A stretch of DNA of 64,000 nucleotides from Halobacterium sp. DL1. Its GTDB lineage: Archaea; Halobacteriota; Halobacteria; Halobacteriales; Halobacteriaceae. The notes under the pieces were generated by a model that ran no database searches, had not been told where the DNA came from, and saw nothing but the letters and a program-made list of their open reading frames with translations. The translations under genes and the position numbers were made by a program. The stretch covers positions 620,001 through 684,000 of the forward strand of contig CP007060.1 of NCBI GenBank assembly GCA_000230955.3. The letters run 5' to 3'. Positions 17,945 to 26,524 of this stretch are shown piece by piece. Each line of letters starts with the position of its first letter. Positions within the stretch are counted from its first letter, which is position 1.

Positions 17945-20542
17945 TCAGTCCTCCAGGCGCTCCTGCCACCGCTGGACCTTCGACAGGAGTTCGACCGGCG
18001 GCGTCTCGTTCACGTCGACGTCCTGGAGGTCCGCCAGAACTGACGCTGTCTCGGGGTCCAGGCTCTCACTGTCCCCGCCGTCCAACGCCGCGAACTCCCC
18101 GGCGTCGAGGTCGAAGACGGCCTGCACGCGTTCGCTCGCGGAGCCCCGGGCCTCCACGGCCTTCTCCTCACGGAGGCGGTCGAGGACGTCCCGCGACCGC
18201 TCCACGACCGGGTCGGGGACGCCAGCCAGGTCGGCGACGTGGACGCCGTACGAGCGGTCGGTCGCGCCGTCGCGGACCGTCCGGAGGAACGTCACCTCGC
18301 CGTCGCGCTCCTCGGCAGCGACGTGGACGTTCGCCACGTCGTCGAGGTGGTCCGCGAGCGCCGTCAACTCGTGGTAGTGGGTGGCGAACAGGGTCTTCGC
18401 GCGCACCTCGTTGTGGATATACTCCGTGGCCGCCCACGCGATACTGATGCCGTCGTAGGTAGCGGTGCCGCGACCCACTTCGTCGAGGACGACGAGCGAG
18501 CGCTCGGTGGCGGCGTGGAGGATGCGACTCAACTCCTGCATCTCTACCATGAACGTCGAGCGGCCCTGCGCGAGTTCGTCCAGGGCGCCGACGCGGGTGT
18601 AGATACCGTCGACGAGACCGATTCTGGCAGAGCCCGCGGGGACGAAGCTCCCGACCTGCGCGAGCAGGACGATCAGCGCGACCTGGCGCATGTACGTCGA
18701 CTTCCCGCTCATGTTCGGTCCCGTGACGACGAGGAACCGTCTGCCCGGACCGAACCCGGCGTCGTTCGGCACGAACTCCGTGGACTGCTCGACGACGGGG
18801 TGGCGGCCACTCCGTATCTCCAGGTCGTCACCCGCGACGAGTTCGGGGCGCGTCCAGCGGTTCGCGGCGGCGTGTTCGGCGAGGCTCGCGAGCGCGTCCA
18901 GTTCCGCGAGCGCCCGGCCCGCGTCCTGGAGCAGTTCGGCGTGCTCGCCGACGCGCTCCCGGAGGTCACAGAACAGGCGGTACTCGAGGTCCCCGCGCTC
19001 CTCCTCGACGCGCAAAATGTGGCGCTCCCGGGTCTCCAGTTCCTCGGTCGTGTAGCGCTTCGAGTTCTTGAGGGTCTTCACCTCGCGGTAGTCGTCGGGG
19101 ACGGCGTCGGTCTCCGAGCGCCCGACCTGGAGGTAGTAGCCGTCGGTCTTGTTCCGGTCGACTTGCAGGTGGGCGACGCCGAGGCGCTCGCGCTCGCGGT
19201 CCGCGAGGCCGTCGAGCCACTGCTCGTGCTCGCGGTGCTCGGCGAGCAGTTCGTCGAGGGCGTCGTCGTAGCCCCCGCGGAGCAGGCCGCCCTGCCGGAG
19301 CGTTTTCGGCGGGTCGTCGGCGAGCGCGGCCGCCAGTTCCTCCCGCAGGCCCGCGACCGCCTCGCGGTCCACGCGCGCCAGCACGTCAGCAGCGGGCGAT
19401 TCGGCGAGGTCCGGGTCGGTGGTCAGCGCGTCCGCGACCTCGGGTAGCAGCGCGAGCGTGCGCCGGATCCGCAGCAGGTCGGTGGCGTCCGCGCGGCCGC
19501 CCGCCGTCCGACTAGCGAGGCGTTCGAGGTCGTACGTCTCGCCGAGGGACTCGCGCAGGGCATCCCGCGCGAGCGGCGCGTCGGCGAGCGCGGCCACTGC
19601 GGCCTGCCGGCGGTCGAGTTCTGCGCGGTCCTGCAGGGGGCGCAGCAGCCACGACTCGAGGCGACGGCCGCCCGCCGCGGACACCGTGTGGTCGATGGTG
19701 TCGAACAGCGACCCGTCTCCCTCGCCGGCCATCGTCGCGGTCAGTTCGAGGTTACGCTGCGTTGTCGCGTCCAGTTCCACGTGGTCGTCCGCGCGGTAGG
19801 GCTGGAGGCGGGTGAGCGAGGCCAGCACGCCCGCGTCCGTGTCGGCGACGTAGCCGATGGCGGCGCCCGCCGCCCGGACCGCGGCGCTCTCGCGCTCGAC
19901 GCCGAGGCTGTCGAGGGCGCCGTCGCCGAACTGCTCGCGCACCTCGTGGGTCGCCTTCCCCGGGGCGAACGCGCCCGCCTCGTGGAGCGTCAGCGTCGCG
20001 GCCGTTCGGTCCCGGAGCGCAGTGAGGAACGCGTCGTCACTACGCAAGTCCGGGCCGGTGAGCACCTCCTCGGGCGCGAACCGGTGGAGTTCGGTGAACG
20101 CGTCGGCCTCGCTGGCCGCGTCCGTGACGTGGAACTGCCCAGTAGTGACGTCGACGAACGCCAGCCCCCAGTCGTCGTCCCGCACGACGGCGGCGAGGTA
20201 GCGGGCCTCGGCGCCCGTCGATTCGAGCATCGTGCCGGGCGTGACGACCCGCGTTATCTCGCGGCTGATGTCGTCGGCGTCGTCGTCGCGCTGGTCGGCG
20301 ATAGCGACCCGGTTGCCGCGCTCGACGAGCGCCGCGAGGTACGGCGTCAGGTCGTCGACGGGCACGCCCGCCATCGGGTAGGCGGAGCCGTGACTCGACT
20401 TCTCGGAGACCTTCAGGTCGAGGGCGTCGCCGACCGCTCGGGCGTCGTCGGCGAAGAACTCGTAGAAGTCCCCCACCTGCATCGCGAGCAGGTCGGCGTC
20501 CGTCTCCGCCTTCAGGTCGAGGAACTCCTCGACTACGCCCAT
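17945..20542 (-). CDS. mutS: DNA mismatch recognition protein MutS (first of two)
   Basis: 865 residues from the ATG at 20542; the upstream in-frame extension is proline- and arginine-rich and not family-like. The mismatch-binding motif GDFYEFF (Phe-x-Glu) appears near residue 23. AYPMAGVPVDDLTPYL, connector, lever and clamp domains follow. The ATPase carries GPNMSGKST (Walker A), [17 protein letters not shown] (Walker B) and ATHYHELT. The N-terminus is shorter than usual, the mismatch domain beginning almost at once. It would bind mismatches and recruit MutL, encoded downstream on the same strand. A second full-length MutS lies at 59938-62529; the two differ throughout, so they are old paralogues rather than a recent copy. 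Confidence 0.96.
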   Translation of the reverse strand: MGVVEEFLDLKAETDADLLAMQVGDFYEFFADDARAVGDALDLKVSEKSSHGSAYPMAGVPVDDLTPYLAALVERGNRVAIADQRDDDADDISREITRVVTPGTMLESTGAEARYLAAVVRDDDWGLAFVDVTTGQFHVTDAASEADAFTELHRFAPEEVLTGPDLRSDDAFLTALRDRTAATLTLHEAGAFAPGKATHEVREQFGDGALDSLGVERESAAVRAAGAAIGYVADTDAGVLASLTRLQPYRADDHVELDATTQRNLELTATMAGEGDGSLFDTIDHTVSAAGGRRLESWLLRPLQDRAELDRRQAAVAALADAPLARDALRESLGETYDLERLASRTAGGRADATDLLRIRRTLALLPEVADALTTDPDLAESPAADVLARVDREAVAGLREELAAALADDPPKTLRQGGLLRGGYDDALDELLAEHREHEQWLDGLADRERERLGVAHLQVDRNKTDGYYLQVGRSETDAVPDDYREVKTLKNSKRYTTEELETRERHILRVEEERGDLEYRLFCDLRERVGEHAELLQDAGRALAELDALASLAEHAAANRWTRPELVAGDDLEIRSGRHPVVEQSTEFVPNDAGFGPGRRFLVVTGPNMSGKSTYMRQVALIVLLAQVGSFVPAGSARIGLVDGIYTRVGALDELAQGRSTFMVEMQELSRILHAATERSLVVLDEVGRGTATYDGISIAWAATEYIHNEVRAKTLFATHYHELTALADHLDDVANVHVAAEERDGEVTFLRTVRDGATDRSYGVHVADLAGVPDPVVERSRDVLDRLREEKAVEARGSASERVQAVFDLDAGEFAALDGGDSESLDPETASVLADLQDVDVNETPPVELLSKVQRWQERLED

Positions 20543-20929
20543 GGGGTCCTCCGCGTACTCATCACCCCGTGGTCGTGCGGGAGCGGACAAGAAGGCTCCG
20601 GGTCGGCAGCCCAGACCACCTGCCGGGAGCGAGTCGACCGTGGGAAGGCAGGGAGACACCGGCAACGAGCTTCCATACCGAATCTAGCAAGAACTCTGAA
20701 GGAGTGCCGCCGGCTGCGAGTTTGTGGCGGGCGCGTCGTGACAGGTCAGTACCGTTGGATAACCTTCATTGGTGGCGACTGAGTGGGGACTAGTCCAACG
20801 TAGGGAACCGCACCGAGAAAGGGCAGCTGGTAGGACATCTGTCCTTCTCACTACGGCATCAAAAACGTTGCCCAGGCGTAGTGGCGACGCTGGCGCCGGC
20901 GTGACTCGGTGGGCCCACGAGGGGACACC
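20543..20929. other. Gene-free stretch upstream of mutS
   Basis: 387 bp with no convincing reading frame. Codon bias typical of neighbouring genes is absent. It must contain the mutS promoter (minus) and that of the membrane protein at 20930 (plus). An AT-rich patch, ATCAAAAACG, lies near 20858. I see no repeat or RNA gene. Confidence 0.5.
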
Positions 20930-21565
20930 ATGGGAACGGGTACGATCGACGAGGACGAGAGCACCAGACAGGACGAGCTGCGGCGCCTCGACGGCGACCA
21001 CCGCGTCGACGTGCGCTGGCCGTCGGGAGCGGCGGCAGTCGAGGCGCCGCAGCGGGTCGCGACCGACGGCGGGCGGACGACCGCCGCGCCGGAGGTCGGC
21101 CGCACCGACTCAGAGTACGAACGCGGCACCGCTGCGAACAGCGACGCGCACGAGGCGTTCGCGTGGCTGGCGATCGCCCCGCTCGCGCTCACCGTCGTCG
21201 GCCTCGCGGCTGGCCTGCTGTTCGGCTTCCAGTTGTTCGACACGGGGACCGCCGGGAGCGCGACCCTCCTCCCGTACGTCGTGCTCGTCCCGTACTTCCT
21301 CGTCGGCCTCGCGGGCACGCTCTGGCTGTTCCACGACGCCGAGCAGCGGGCAGACGCGGGCGCCGACTGGCAGCCGAACCCGTGGCTGTACGTGCTCGGT
21401 GGTGCCTGCGTTCTGGAACTCTACTACCTCGTACCGGTCCTCCGTGGCGCCGTCGACCCACCCGTCGTTCCATACCTCACCGGCGGCTTCGTTGTCGCCG
21501 TGTTCCTCTCGGCAGTCGTTTCGGGTCCGGTCTACTTGCTCGCGCGCCGCCGCGCCCTCGACTAG
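20930..21565 (+). CDS. Membrane protein with an acidic cytoplasmic head, unknown function
   Basis: 211 residues. I chose the ATG at 20930 because GAGGGG lies just upstream; a GTG at 20909 is in frame. The first about 80 residues are hydrophilic and charged. Four hydrophobic segments follow (about 84-106, 118-142, 159-175 and 182-205) with a W-rich loop (ADWQPNPWLYVL). The head-plus-four-helix layout is common among haloarchaeal proteins of unknown function. It converges on the HerA-like gene. Confidence 0.78.
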   Translation: MGTGTIDEDESTRQDELRRLDGDHRVDVRWPSGAAAVEAPQRVATDGGRTTAAPEVGRTDSEYERGTAANSDAHEAFAWLAIAPLALTVVGLAAGLLFGFQLFDTGTAGSATLLPYVVLVPYFLVGLAGTLWLFHDAEQRADAGADWQPNPWLYVLGGACVLELYYLVPVLRGAVDPPVVPYLTGGFVVAVFLSAVVSGPVYLLARRRALD

Positions 21566-21576
21566 TTCCTCAGTCC

Positions 21577-23007
21577 TCAGACGACCGTGACCGCGAGGTA
21601 GGCCAGCGCAGAAACAGTGACCAGCGCCCCGAGACCGACCAGCCGGTCCGCCAGGGGGTTCCTCTGGCGGCGCGCCCACTCGCTCTCGGGGTCGACCGAC
21701 TGGACCGTCGGCACCGCGGGCTGTCGGTCGCCGCCGTCGAGGGCGTCGAGCGCCCGCTCGCCCAGTTCGCGGAGCTCCCGGCCGAGCCACCGGACGCCCT
21801 GGTCAGCGGCCTTCCCCCCTTCGCGGCCGAGCAGCGACAGCCCGCTGGCCGTCCGGCGGGCGCCGACCAACGCGACGTGGGCGACCAGTTGCCCGAACTC
21901 CAGCAGGGCGCTCCGCGGGTCGTCGGCGGACACCGGCTGCGCCGGGCCGGCGGTCTGCGCCGGCCTGGCCGGCCCCGGATCTCGATTGGGGCCGCCTTCG
22001 GTGACTTCGTGCGCTTCGATGATCTCGGTCTCGTCGGTCGCCTGGGGCTCGTCGTCCTCGTCGGCCTCGGTGTTCTCGGTGGTCGTGGTGTCCACGTCGT
22101 CGGTGGACGGACTGCCGTCGACGTCGACGGTCGGCAGCGGGTCGACGTCCGCGGCGGTCGCCCCGAAGCGCTCCAGCCACGCCTCGTCGACGGGTTTCAG
22201 GTCCGGCGTGTCGGCCTCCCCGAACCCCGGCGTCGCGCCGGCGTCGAACGTGCGCTTGCGGCGGAACTGCACGCGCTTGACGCCCTCCTCCCAGTCCGCC
22301 ATCAGGAACGCCTCGCCGTCGCCCAGCGTCTCGACGTCCGTCGAGTACGACCCGCCGAGAATGCGGTCGACGACCTTCGTGTCGTTCGCCCAGGTGAGGC
22401 GGTGCCAGACCAGCCAGTCGCACTGCGTGATGAAGTCCTTGTCCACGGACGCGGGGCGCTGGGAGAGCCCACAGAGTCCGAGGCCGCGTTTCCGGCCGCG
22501 CTTGGCGACCCGGACGATCATCTCGCCCACGTCGTCGAGGCCGCCCTTCTCGGGGACGAACTCGTGGACCTCCTCGACGAGCAGGAGGAACGGCTGCCTG
22601 ACGTCCCGCGCCTGCGAGAACAGGTGTTTCGTCACCTCGTACACCAGCCGGTCGGCCACGTCGCCCTCCAGGAACCCCGAGACGTCGAGGACCACGGGAA
22701 CGCCCTCCGACAGCGCGATGTTCGCGATTGCCTCTGCGTCGCCGGCGCCGACGACGGCGTCACAGCGGTCGCTCGCGCCCAGGTGCAGCACCTCGTACTC
22801 CTCCTTGAGGCCGTAGTACTCGCCGTCCGTGTCGATGATGAGGAGGCGCGCCTCGTGGTCGAGCAGCTCCTCGACGAGCACGCTCGCCGTGTTCGACTTC
22901 CCGGAGCCGGACTTGCCAGTGACGAACCCTCTGCCGGTGAGCACGTCTGTCGCCGGCAGCGTCACGTCGTCCTCGGTCACCTCCAGTTCGTCGCCGCGCT
23001 GGACCAT
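21577..23007 (-). CDS. HerA/DUF87-like ATPase with a C-terminal membrane anchor
   Basis: 476 residues from the ATG at 23007. A short beta-rich N-terminus leads to Walker A GKSGSGKSNT (31-40) and Walker B FLLLVEEVHEFVP, with RGRKRGLGLCGLSQRPASV as the sensor/arginine region; this is the FtsK-HerA motor fold. After about residue 270 comes an acidic low-complexity linker (DDVDTTTTENTEADEDDE), then a helical region and a final hydrophobic segment (LGALVTVSALAYLAVTVV). Classical HerA works with NurA in DNA end resection; here no nurA is adjacent. The C-terminal anchor suggests a membrane-bound motor, perhaps in DNA or protein translocation. Its promoter is a TATA at 23034-23042. Confidence 0.88.
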   Translation of the reverse strand: MVQRGDELEVTEDDVTLPATDVLTGRGFVTGKSGSGKSNTASVLVEELLDHEARLLIIDTDGEYYGLKEEYEVLHLGASDRCDAVVGAGDAEAIANIALSEGVPVVLDVSGFLEGDVADRLVYEVTKHLFSQARDVRQPFLLLVEEVHEFVPEKGGLDDVGEMIVRVAKRGRKRGLGLCGLSQRPASVDKDFITQCDWLVWHRLTWANDTKVVDRILGGSYSTDVETLGDGEAFLMADWEEGVKRVQFRRKRTFDAGATPGFGEADTPDLKPVDEAWLERFGATAADVDPLPTVDVDGSPSTDDVDTTTTENTEADEDDEPQATDETEIIEAHEVTEGGPNRDPGPARPAQTAGPAQPVSADDPRSALLEFGQLVAHVALVGARRTASGLSLLGREGGKAADQGVRWLGRELRELGERALDALDGGDRQPAVPTVQSVDPESEWARRQRNPLADRLVGLGALVTVSALAYLAVTVV

Positions 23008-23095
23008 GCTGAGAAGGTTGTTACACCCCCGGGGATATATGCTTCCTGTCCGTTCGAGACTGCGCCAGCCAGGGCGGCCGGCCGCAACTCCGGAG

Positions 23096-23117
23096 CCGCA
23101 CGACGCGCGTCGTGCGG
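23096..23117. promoter_or_regulatory. Perfect 22-bp palindrome in a divergent promoter region
   Basis: The half-site is CCGCACGACGC, followed directly by its exact reverse complement with no spacer. It lies between the minus-strand TATA of the HerA-like gene (23034-23042) and the plus-strand TATA ACTTAAC (23128-23134) of the next gene, 10 bp upstream of the latter. This is a likely binding site for a dimeric regulator acting on one or both genes. Confidence 0.65.
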
Positions 23118-23160
23118 ACCCCACCAGACTTAACTCGTGCGTCGGCGAGTCAGAGACGAG

Positions 23161-23562
23161 ATGGACCGTACGTACCTGCGGCAGGCCGTCGGACTGGTCG
23201 CGCTCTCGACGGTGGTGCTGACGGCGGCGTTCGTCGGCGTGGTCGCACTCGGCCAGGGGCGGGCCGCCGGCGCGGTCAACCGCGTCCCGTTCTACGCGCT
23301 CGGGGGCGCCGTCGTCTTCGTCACGACGCTGGTCACGCTCGAGGACCCCGAGGAGGGCGGCGTCCCGATTCTCACCTCGACCGTCGCGGTGACGGTGATC
23401 GGGTTCGCACTGCTCGCGCTCGGCGGCGAGGGCGTCATCTACGGGGCGCGGGACCCGGGCCGACTCGGCACGAGTCTCGTCGCCTACTTCGTCGCGGCCG
23501 CGCTCGTCTGCACCGGCAGCGTCTACTGGGGGCTGAACCACTGGCGGGAGTTCACGGCGTAA
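23161..23562 (+). CDS. Four-helix membrane protein, unknown function
   Basis: 133 residues with four hydrophobic stretches (about 9-30, 42-58, 70-90 and 105-124) and short loops, and little else. The ATG at 23161 lies about 30 bp after a TATA-like ACTTAAC, so the mRNA is probably leaderless. It diverges from the HerA-like ATPase gene and shares the palindrome-bearing region with it. I recognise no family. Confidence 0.8.
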   Translation: MDRTYLRQAVGLVALSTVVLTAAFVGVVALGQGRAAGAVNRVPFYALGGAVVFVTTLVTLEDPEEGGVPILTSTVAVTVIGFALLALGGEGVIYGARDPGRLGTSLVAYFVAAALVCTGSVYWGLNHWREFTA

Positions 23563-23623
23563 CTGTCGGCAGGCGAGTGGACCGACCACAACCAGTTAGT
23601 GGCTGCTCTCCGAATCGAAGGGT

Positions 23624-24799
23624 ATGACAGCCGGGCGTCTCCGCGTCGTGCTCGCGTGTGCCCTCCTCCTGTTCGCGGGCTGTACGGCGCCGACGGCCGA
23701 CAGCCCGGCACTCGGGGACACCGGGGAGCCGTCCGTCGACGAAACGACGACCACCGACGACGAGCCACCGCAGGGCGTCCGGGTCGTCGAGGGTGACCTC
23801 GGCTTCGACGTGAACCGGACGTTCGACCGGGTCGAGTCGCTCGTCGGCGCGGAGTACCCGGGCACCACCGTCGTCGTCCGCGACCTCACCAGCTACAAGA
23901 CCGCGGACCTGGGGATGGTGCCGTTCTTCCGGGTCTTCGACGTCTCGAACCCCTCACTCGACGCCGACGACCCCGCGGGGCTGACAACCCTCGAGGCCCG
24001 GGTCTACCTCTCGCCTGCGGAGGCCGGACCCGCGCGCCTCGAACAGGTGCTCGCCCACGAGTTCGTCCACGTCGCGCAGATCCGCGAGGAGATGGTGCCG
24101 TGGTTCGGTGCCCTCTCACTGGGGCGCGTCTCCCTGGACGAGCGGTTCGCCCGCCGCGCGCTCGTCGAGGGCGGCGCCGTCTACGTCACCGACCAGTACA
24201 CCCGGGAGCACCTGAACGTCACGCTGCAGTCCGAACACATCGCCGAGCGGTACGAAGCCGGCTCCTCGGGCGACCGCATCGTCTACAGCCAGTACTACTT
24301 CGGCTCCCAGTACGTGAACGCCAGCATCGACGATCCCGCGGACCTGGCCGACGTGTACGACGACGCGCCCAGGACGACCGAGAACGTCCTCCACCCCGGG
24401 GCGTCCGACGAACTCGCCCCGCTCGACGTGACCACCGACACCGGGGAGTTCGAGCTCGTGCAGTCGCCGACCGGTCGTGCGGGCGAACTCGTCACGCGCA
24501 TCACGCTCCGCGACGCCACCGGGAAGCCGCAGGCCGTGAACGCCAGCGAGGGGTGGGGCAACGACCGCGTCGTCGTCTTCGAGGACGGCTGGGAGCGCTC
24601 GGTCGCGTGGGTGACCCGCTGGGACACGGCCGCCGACGCCGACGAGTTCGCCGCCGCTGCGCGCACGCTCGGCAACGAGACGGACACCAAGGCGTTCCGG
24701 ACCACGCGACTCGACGAGGAGACGGTCGTCGTCTTCGCGGGCACCGAGTCGTTCGTCGAGACGGCGTCGGCGTCCGGCAACGTCACCATCTCCGCCTGA
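23624..24799 (+). CDS. Hvo_1808-type surface lipoprotein with a zinc-metalloprotease-like motif
   Basis: 391 residues. The signal peptide ends in a lipobox (LLFAGC, Cys20), followed by a Thr/Asp/Glu linker typical of haloarchaeal surface lipoproteins. A HExxH motif, HEFVH (145-149), is followed about 30 residues later by LVEGGAVY, in which Glu could be the third zinc ligand as in gluzincins. The C-terminal about 120 residues (FELVQSPTGRAGELVTRITL onwards) form a second domain with several N-glycosylation sequons. The overall plan matches the haloarchaeal Hvo_1808 surface protein family; peptidase activity is inference. Confidence 0.82.
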   Translation: MTAGRLRVVLACALLLFAGCTAPTADSPALGDTGEPSVDETTTTDDEPPQGVRVVEGDLGFDVNRTFDRVESLVGAEYPGTTVVVRDLTSYKTADLGMVPFFRVFDVSNPSLDADDPAGLTTLEARVYLSPAEAGPARLEQVLAHEFVHVAQIREEMVPWFGALSLGRVSLDERFARRALVEGGAVYVTDQYTREHLNVTLQSEHIAERYEAGSSGDRIVYSQYYFGSQYVNASIDDPADLADVYDDAPRTTENVLHPGASDELAPLDVTTDTGEFELVQSPTGRAGELVTRITLRDATGKPQAVNASEGWGNDRVVVFEDGWERSVAWVTRWDTAADADEFAAAARTLGNETDTKAFRTTRLDEETVVVFAGTESFVETASASGNVTISA

Positions 24800-24820
24800 C
24801 CTCGCCACTCCGCTGCTCTG

Positions 24821-25834
24821 TTACTCGCGGAACCGCTCGCGTGCGGCCTGGTACGCCGGCCACAGCGGGTCCGAATCGGGTTCCGCCAGCGGGTCGCCGT
24901 CCACGGTGACTCCGGCTCCTTCCTCGACGACGCCCACGTCCGCGGCGCGAATCCCCGCTGAATCGAGTGCGCCGAGCACTGCGTTCACGTCCCCCGAGTC
25001 GACCGTGAGCACGACGGTGCCCTCACTGGAGGCCGTCCACGGGTCCATCCCGAAGAGTTCACACACCTCCTGCACACCCGCGCCGACCGGCACGCGCTCG
25101 CGCTCGACCGCCAGCGAGACGCCGCTCGCCGCGGCGAGTTCATGGAGGCCGTTGGCGAGGCCGCGCTCGGTCGCGTCGTGCATCGCCGTGACGTCCCCCG
25201 CCGCGGCCGCCGTGAGCGCGTCCCGGACGGGACTCGCCTCCTCGAAGCGCTCCCTCGCTGCCGCGACGACGTCGTCGCCCAGCGGGAGGTCGTCGCCGAA
25301 CAGCACGCCGAGCAGTCCGACGGACTCGATGGCCGGCCCCTTCGTGACGACGACCCGGTCGCCCGGGTGGGCGCCGGTCGGCACCACCAGGTCCGCGGGG
25401 TCACCGACCGCGAGCGCCGTCGCGCCGCCCACAGTGGGGAACGCACACCCCTCGTAGGTGCCCGTGTGCCCGGTCGTGATACTCGCGCCGAGGTCGCGGG
25501 CCTCCCGGTCGAAGACCGCCCAGATGTCGTCGAACGTCTCCGTGCTCGTCCCCGGCGGGAGGTTGAGGGTCACGGAGAGGTGCGCCGGTGGCAGCCCCGA
25601 CAGCGCTACGTCGCTGACGCAGATGTGGAACGCGAACCAGGCCGCCCGCTCGACGCCGAGTTCGCGCAGCACGAACACGGGGTCCGTGGCGAGCGCGAGC
25701 ACCCGGTCGCCGACGTCCACGACGCCGAAGTCGGCGCCGTAGGTCGGCCCGAGGCGCACGTCCGCGCGCTCGGCGCCGGTCCGGCCCGCGACGTGGTCCG
25801 CGAAGAACTCCCGGCTTGCTTTCCCGTCGTCCAT
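24821..25834 (-). CDS. AIR synthase-related (PurM/HypE/ThiL fold) protein
   Basis: 337 residues. N-terminal half: ATDPVFVLRELGVERAAWF and SDVALSGLPPAHLSVTLNLPPG; then TGHTGTYEG and TKGPAIESVGLLGVLFGD. The second half contains DVTAMHDATERGLANGLHELAAASG, the family dimer-interface/ATP-site region. This is the AIRS superfamily, whose members (HypE, ThiL, SelD, PurM) use ATP to activate a carboxyl, amide or phosphate. Length and motifs are closest to HypE-like proteins, but no hydrogenase maturation genes are nearby. The exact reaction is unknown. Confidence 0.85.
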   Translation of the reverse strand: MDDGKASREFFADHVAGRTGAERADVRLGPTYGADFGVVDVGDRVLALATDPVFVLRELGVERAAWFAFHICVSDVALSGLPPAHLSVTLNLPPGTSTETFDDIWAVFDREARDLGASITTGHTGTYEGCAFPTVGGATALAVGDPADLVVPTGAHPGDRVVVTKGPAIESVGLLGVLFGDDLPLGDDVVAAARERFEEASPVRDALTAAAAGDVTAMHDATERGLANGLHELAAASGVSLAVERERVPVGAGVQEVCELFGMDPWTASSEGTVVLTVDSGDVNAVLGALDSAGIRAADVGVVEEGAGVTVDGDPLAEPDSDPLWPAYQAARERFRE

Positions 25835-25948
25835 GGCGGCGCTTCGGGCGCCCGCCTCAAGTAGCCCTGCGAATCGCGGCGGCGGTCAGTTTCCCCCGGT
25901 CGTGGACCGCCAGCAACAGTTTTCCTCGCGTCTCGCCAACCTGTCGGT

Positions 25949-26389
25949 ATGCCCCTCGGTTCGACGCCCGCCGTCTCCGCACAGTCCATCCGTCCAGCGG
26001 TCTTCGCCGGTCCACTCGCGGTCTGGGTGGTCATGGCCGTCCTCGCAGTGGCGAACGGCGTGTTCCGGGAGACCGTGATAATCCCGCGAATCGGGGAGTA
26101 TCCGGGCCACGTCGTGAGCACGCTGGTGCTGGTCACCGCCATCCTCGTCGTCGCCGCCGCGTACTTCGCGACGACGGGGACGACGTACACGGACGCCGAA
26201 CTGCTGCTCGTCGGCGTCGGCTGGACGGTACTCACGGTGGGCTTCGAGTTCCTCGTCGGTGCCGCCGAGGGCACGCCGGTCTCGGTGACGCTCGGGCAGT
26301 ACGACGTGTTCGCCGGGCAGGTGTGGATTCTGGTGCCGCTGACGCTGCTGGTCGCGCCGTACCTCTTCGGTACTCTGTTCGCGAAGTAG
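25949..26389 (+). CDS. Four-helix membrane protein, unknown function
   Basis: 146 residues. A short soluble start is followed by four predicted membrane helices (about 17-39, 51-74, 83-103 and 118-141). ANGVFRETVIIPRIGEYPGH between helices 1 and 2 and YDVFAGQVW before helix 4 are the most distinctive loops. It precedes psmA by 135 bp, but psmA has its own AT-rich promoter. I recognise the general haloarchaeal membrane-protein type but no function. Confidence 0.78.
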   Translation: MPLGSTPAVSAQSIRPAVFAGPLAVWVVMAVLAVANGVFRETVIIPRIGEYPGHVVSTLVLVTAILVVAAAYFATTGTTYTDAELLLVGVGWTVLTVGFEFLVGAAEGTPVSVTLGQYDVFAGQVWILVPLTLLVAPYLFGTLFAK

Positions 26390-26524
26390 CGGTCTCGGAA
26401 CCCCTGGCGGGCGCATAGAGGGAGCCAAATCCCTCTCGCTGCCGGCGCTGGTGTGGGCGCTGCGGGCCATGCCGAAAGTCAAAGCCCTTTACGTCGGGGT
26501 GACTTACGTCTGGTCAAGGAAACC

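Noticed and set aside
18239-19447. 402-codon plus-strand frame opposite mutS
   Set aside because: Mirror frame of mutS codons (repeated VRE/VLG patterns), no family resemblance.
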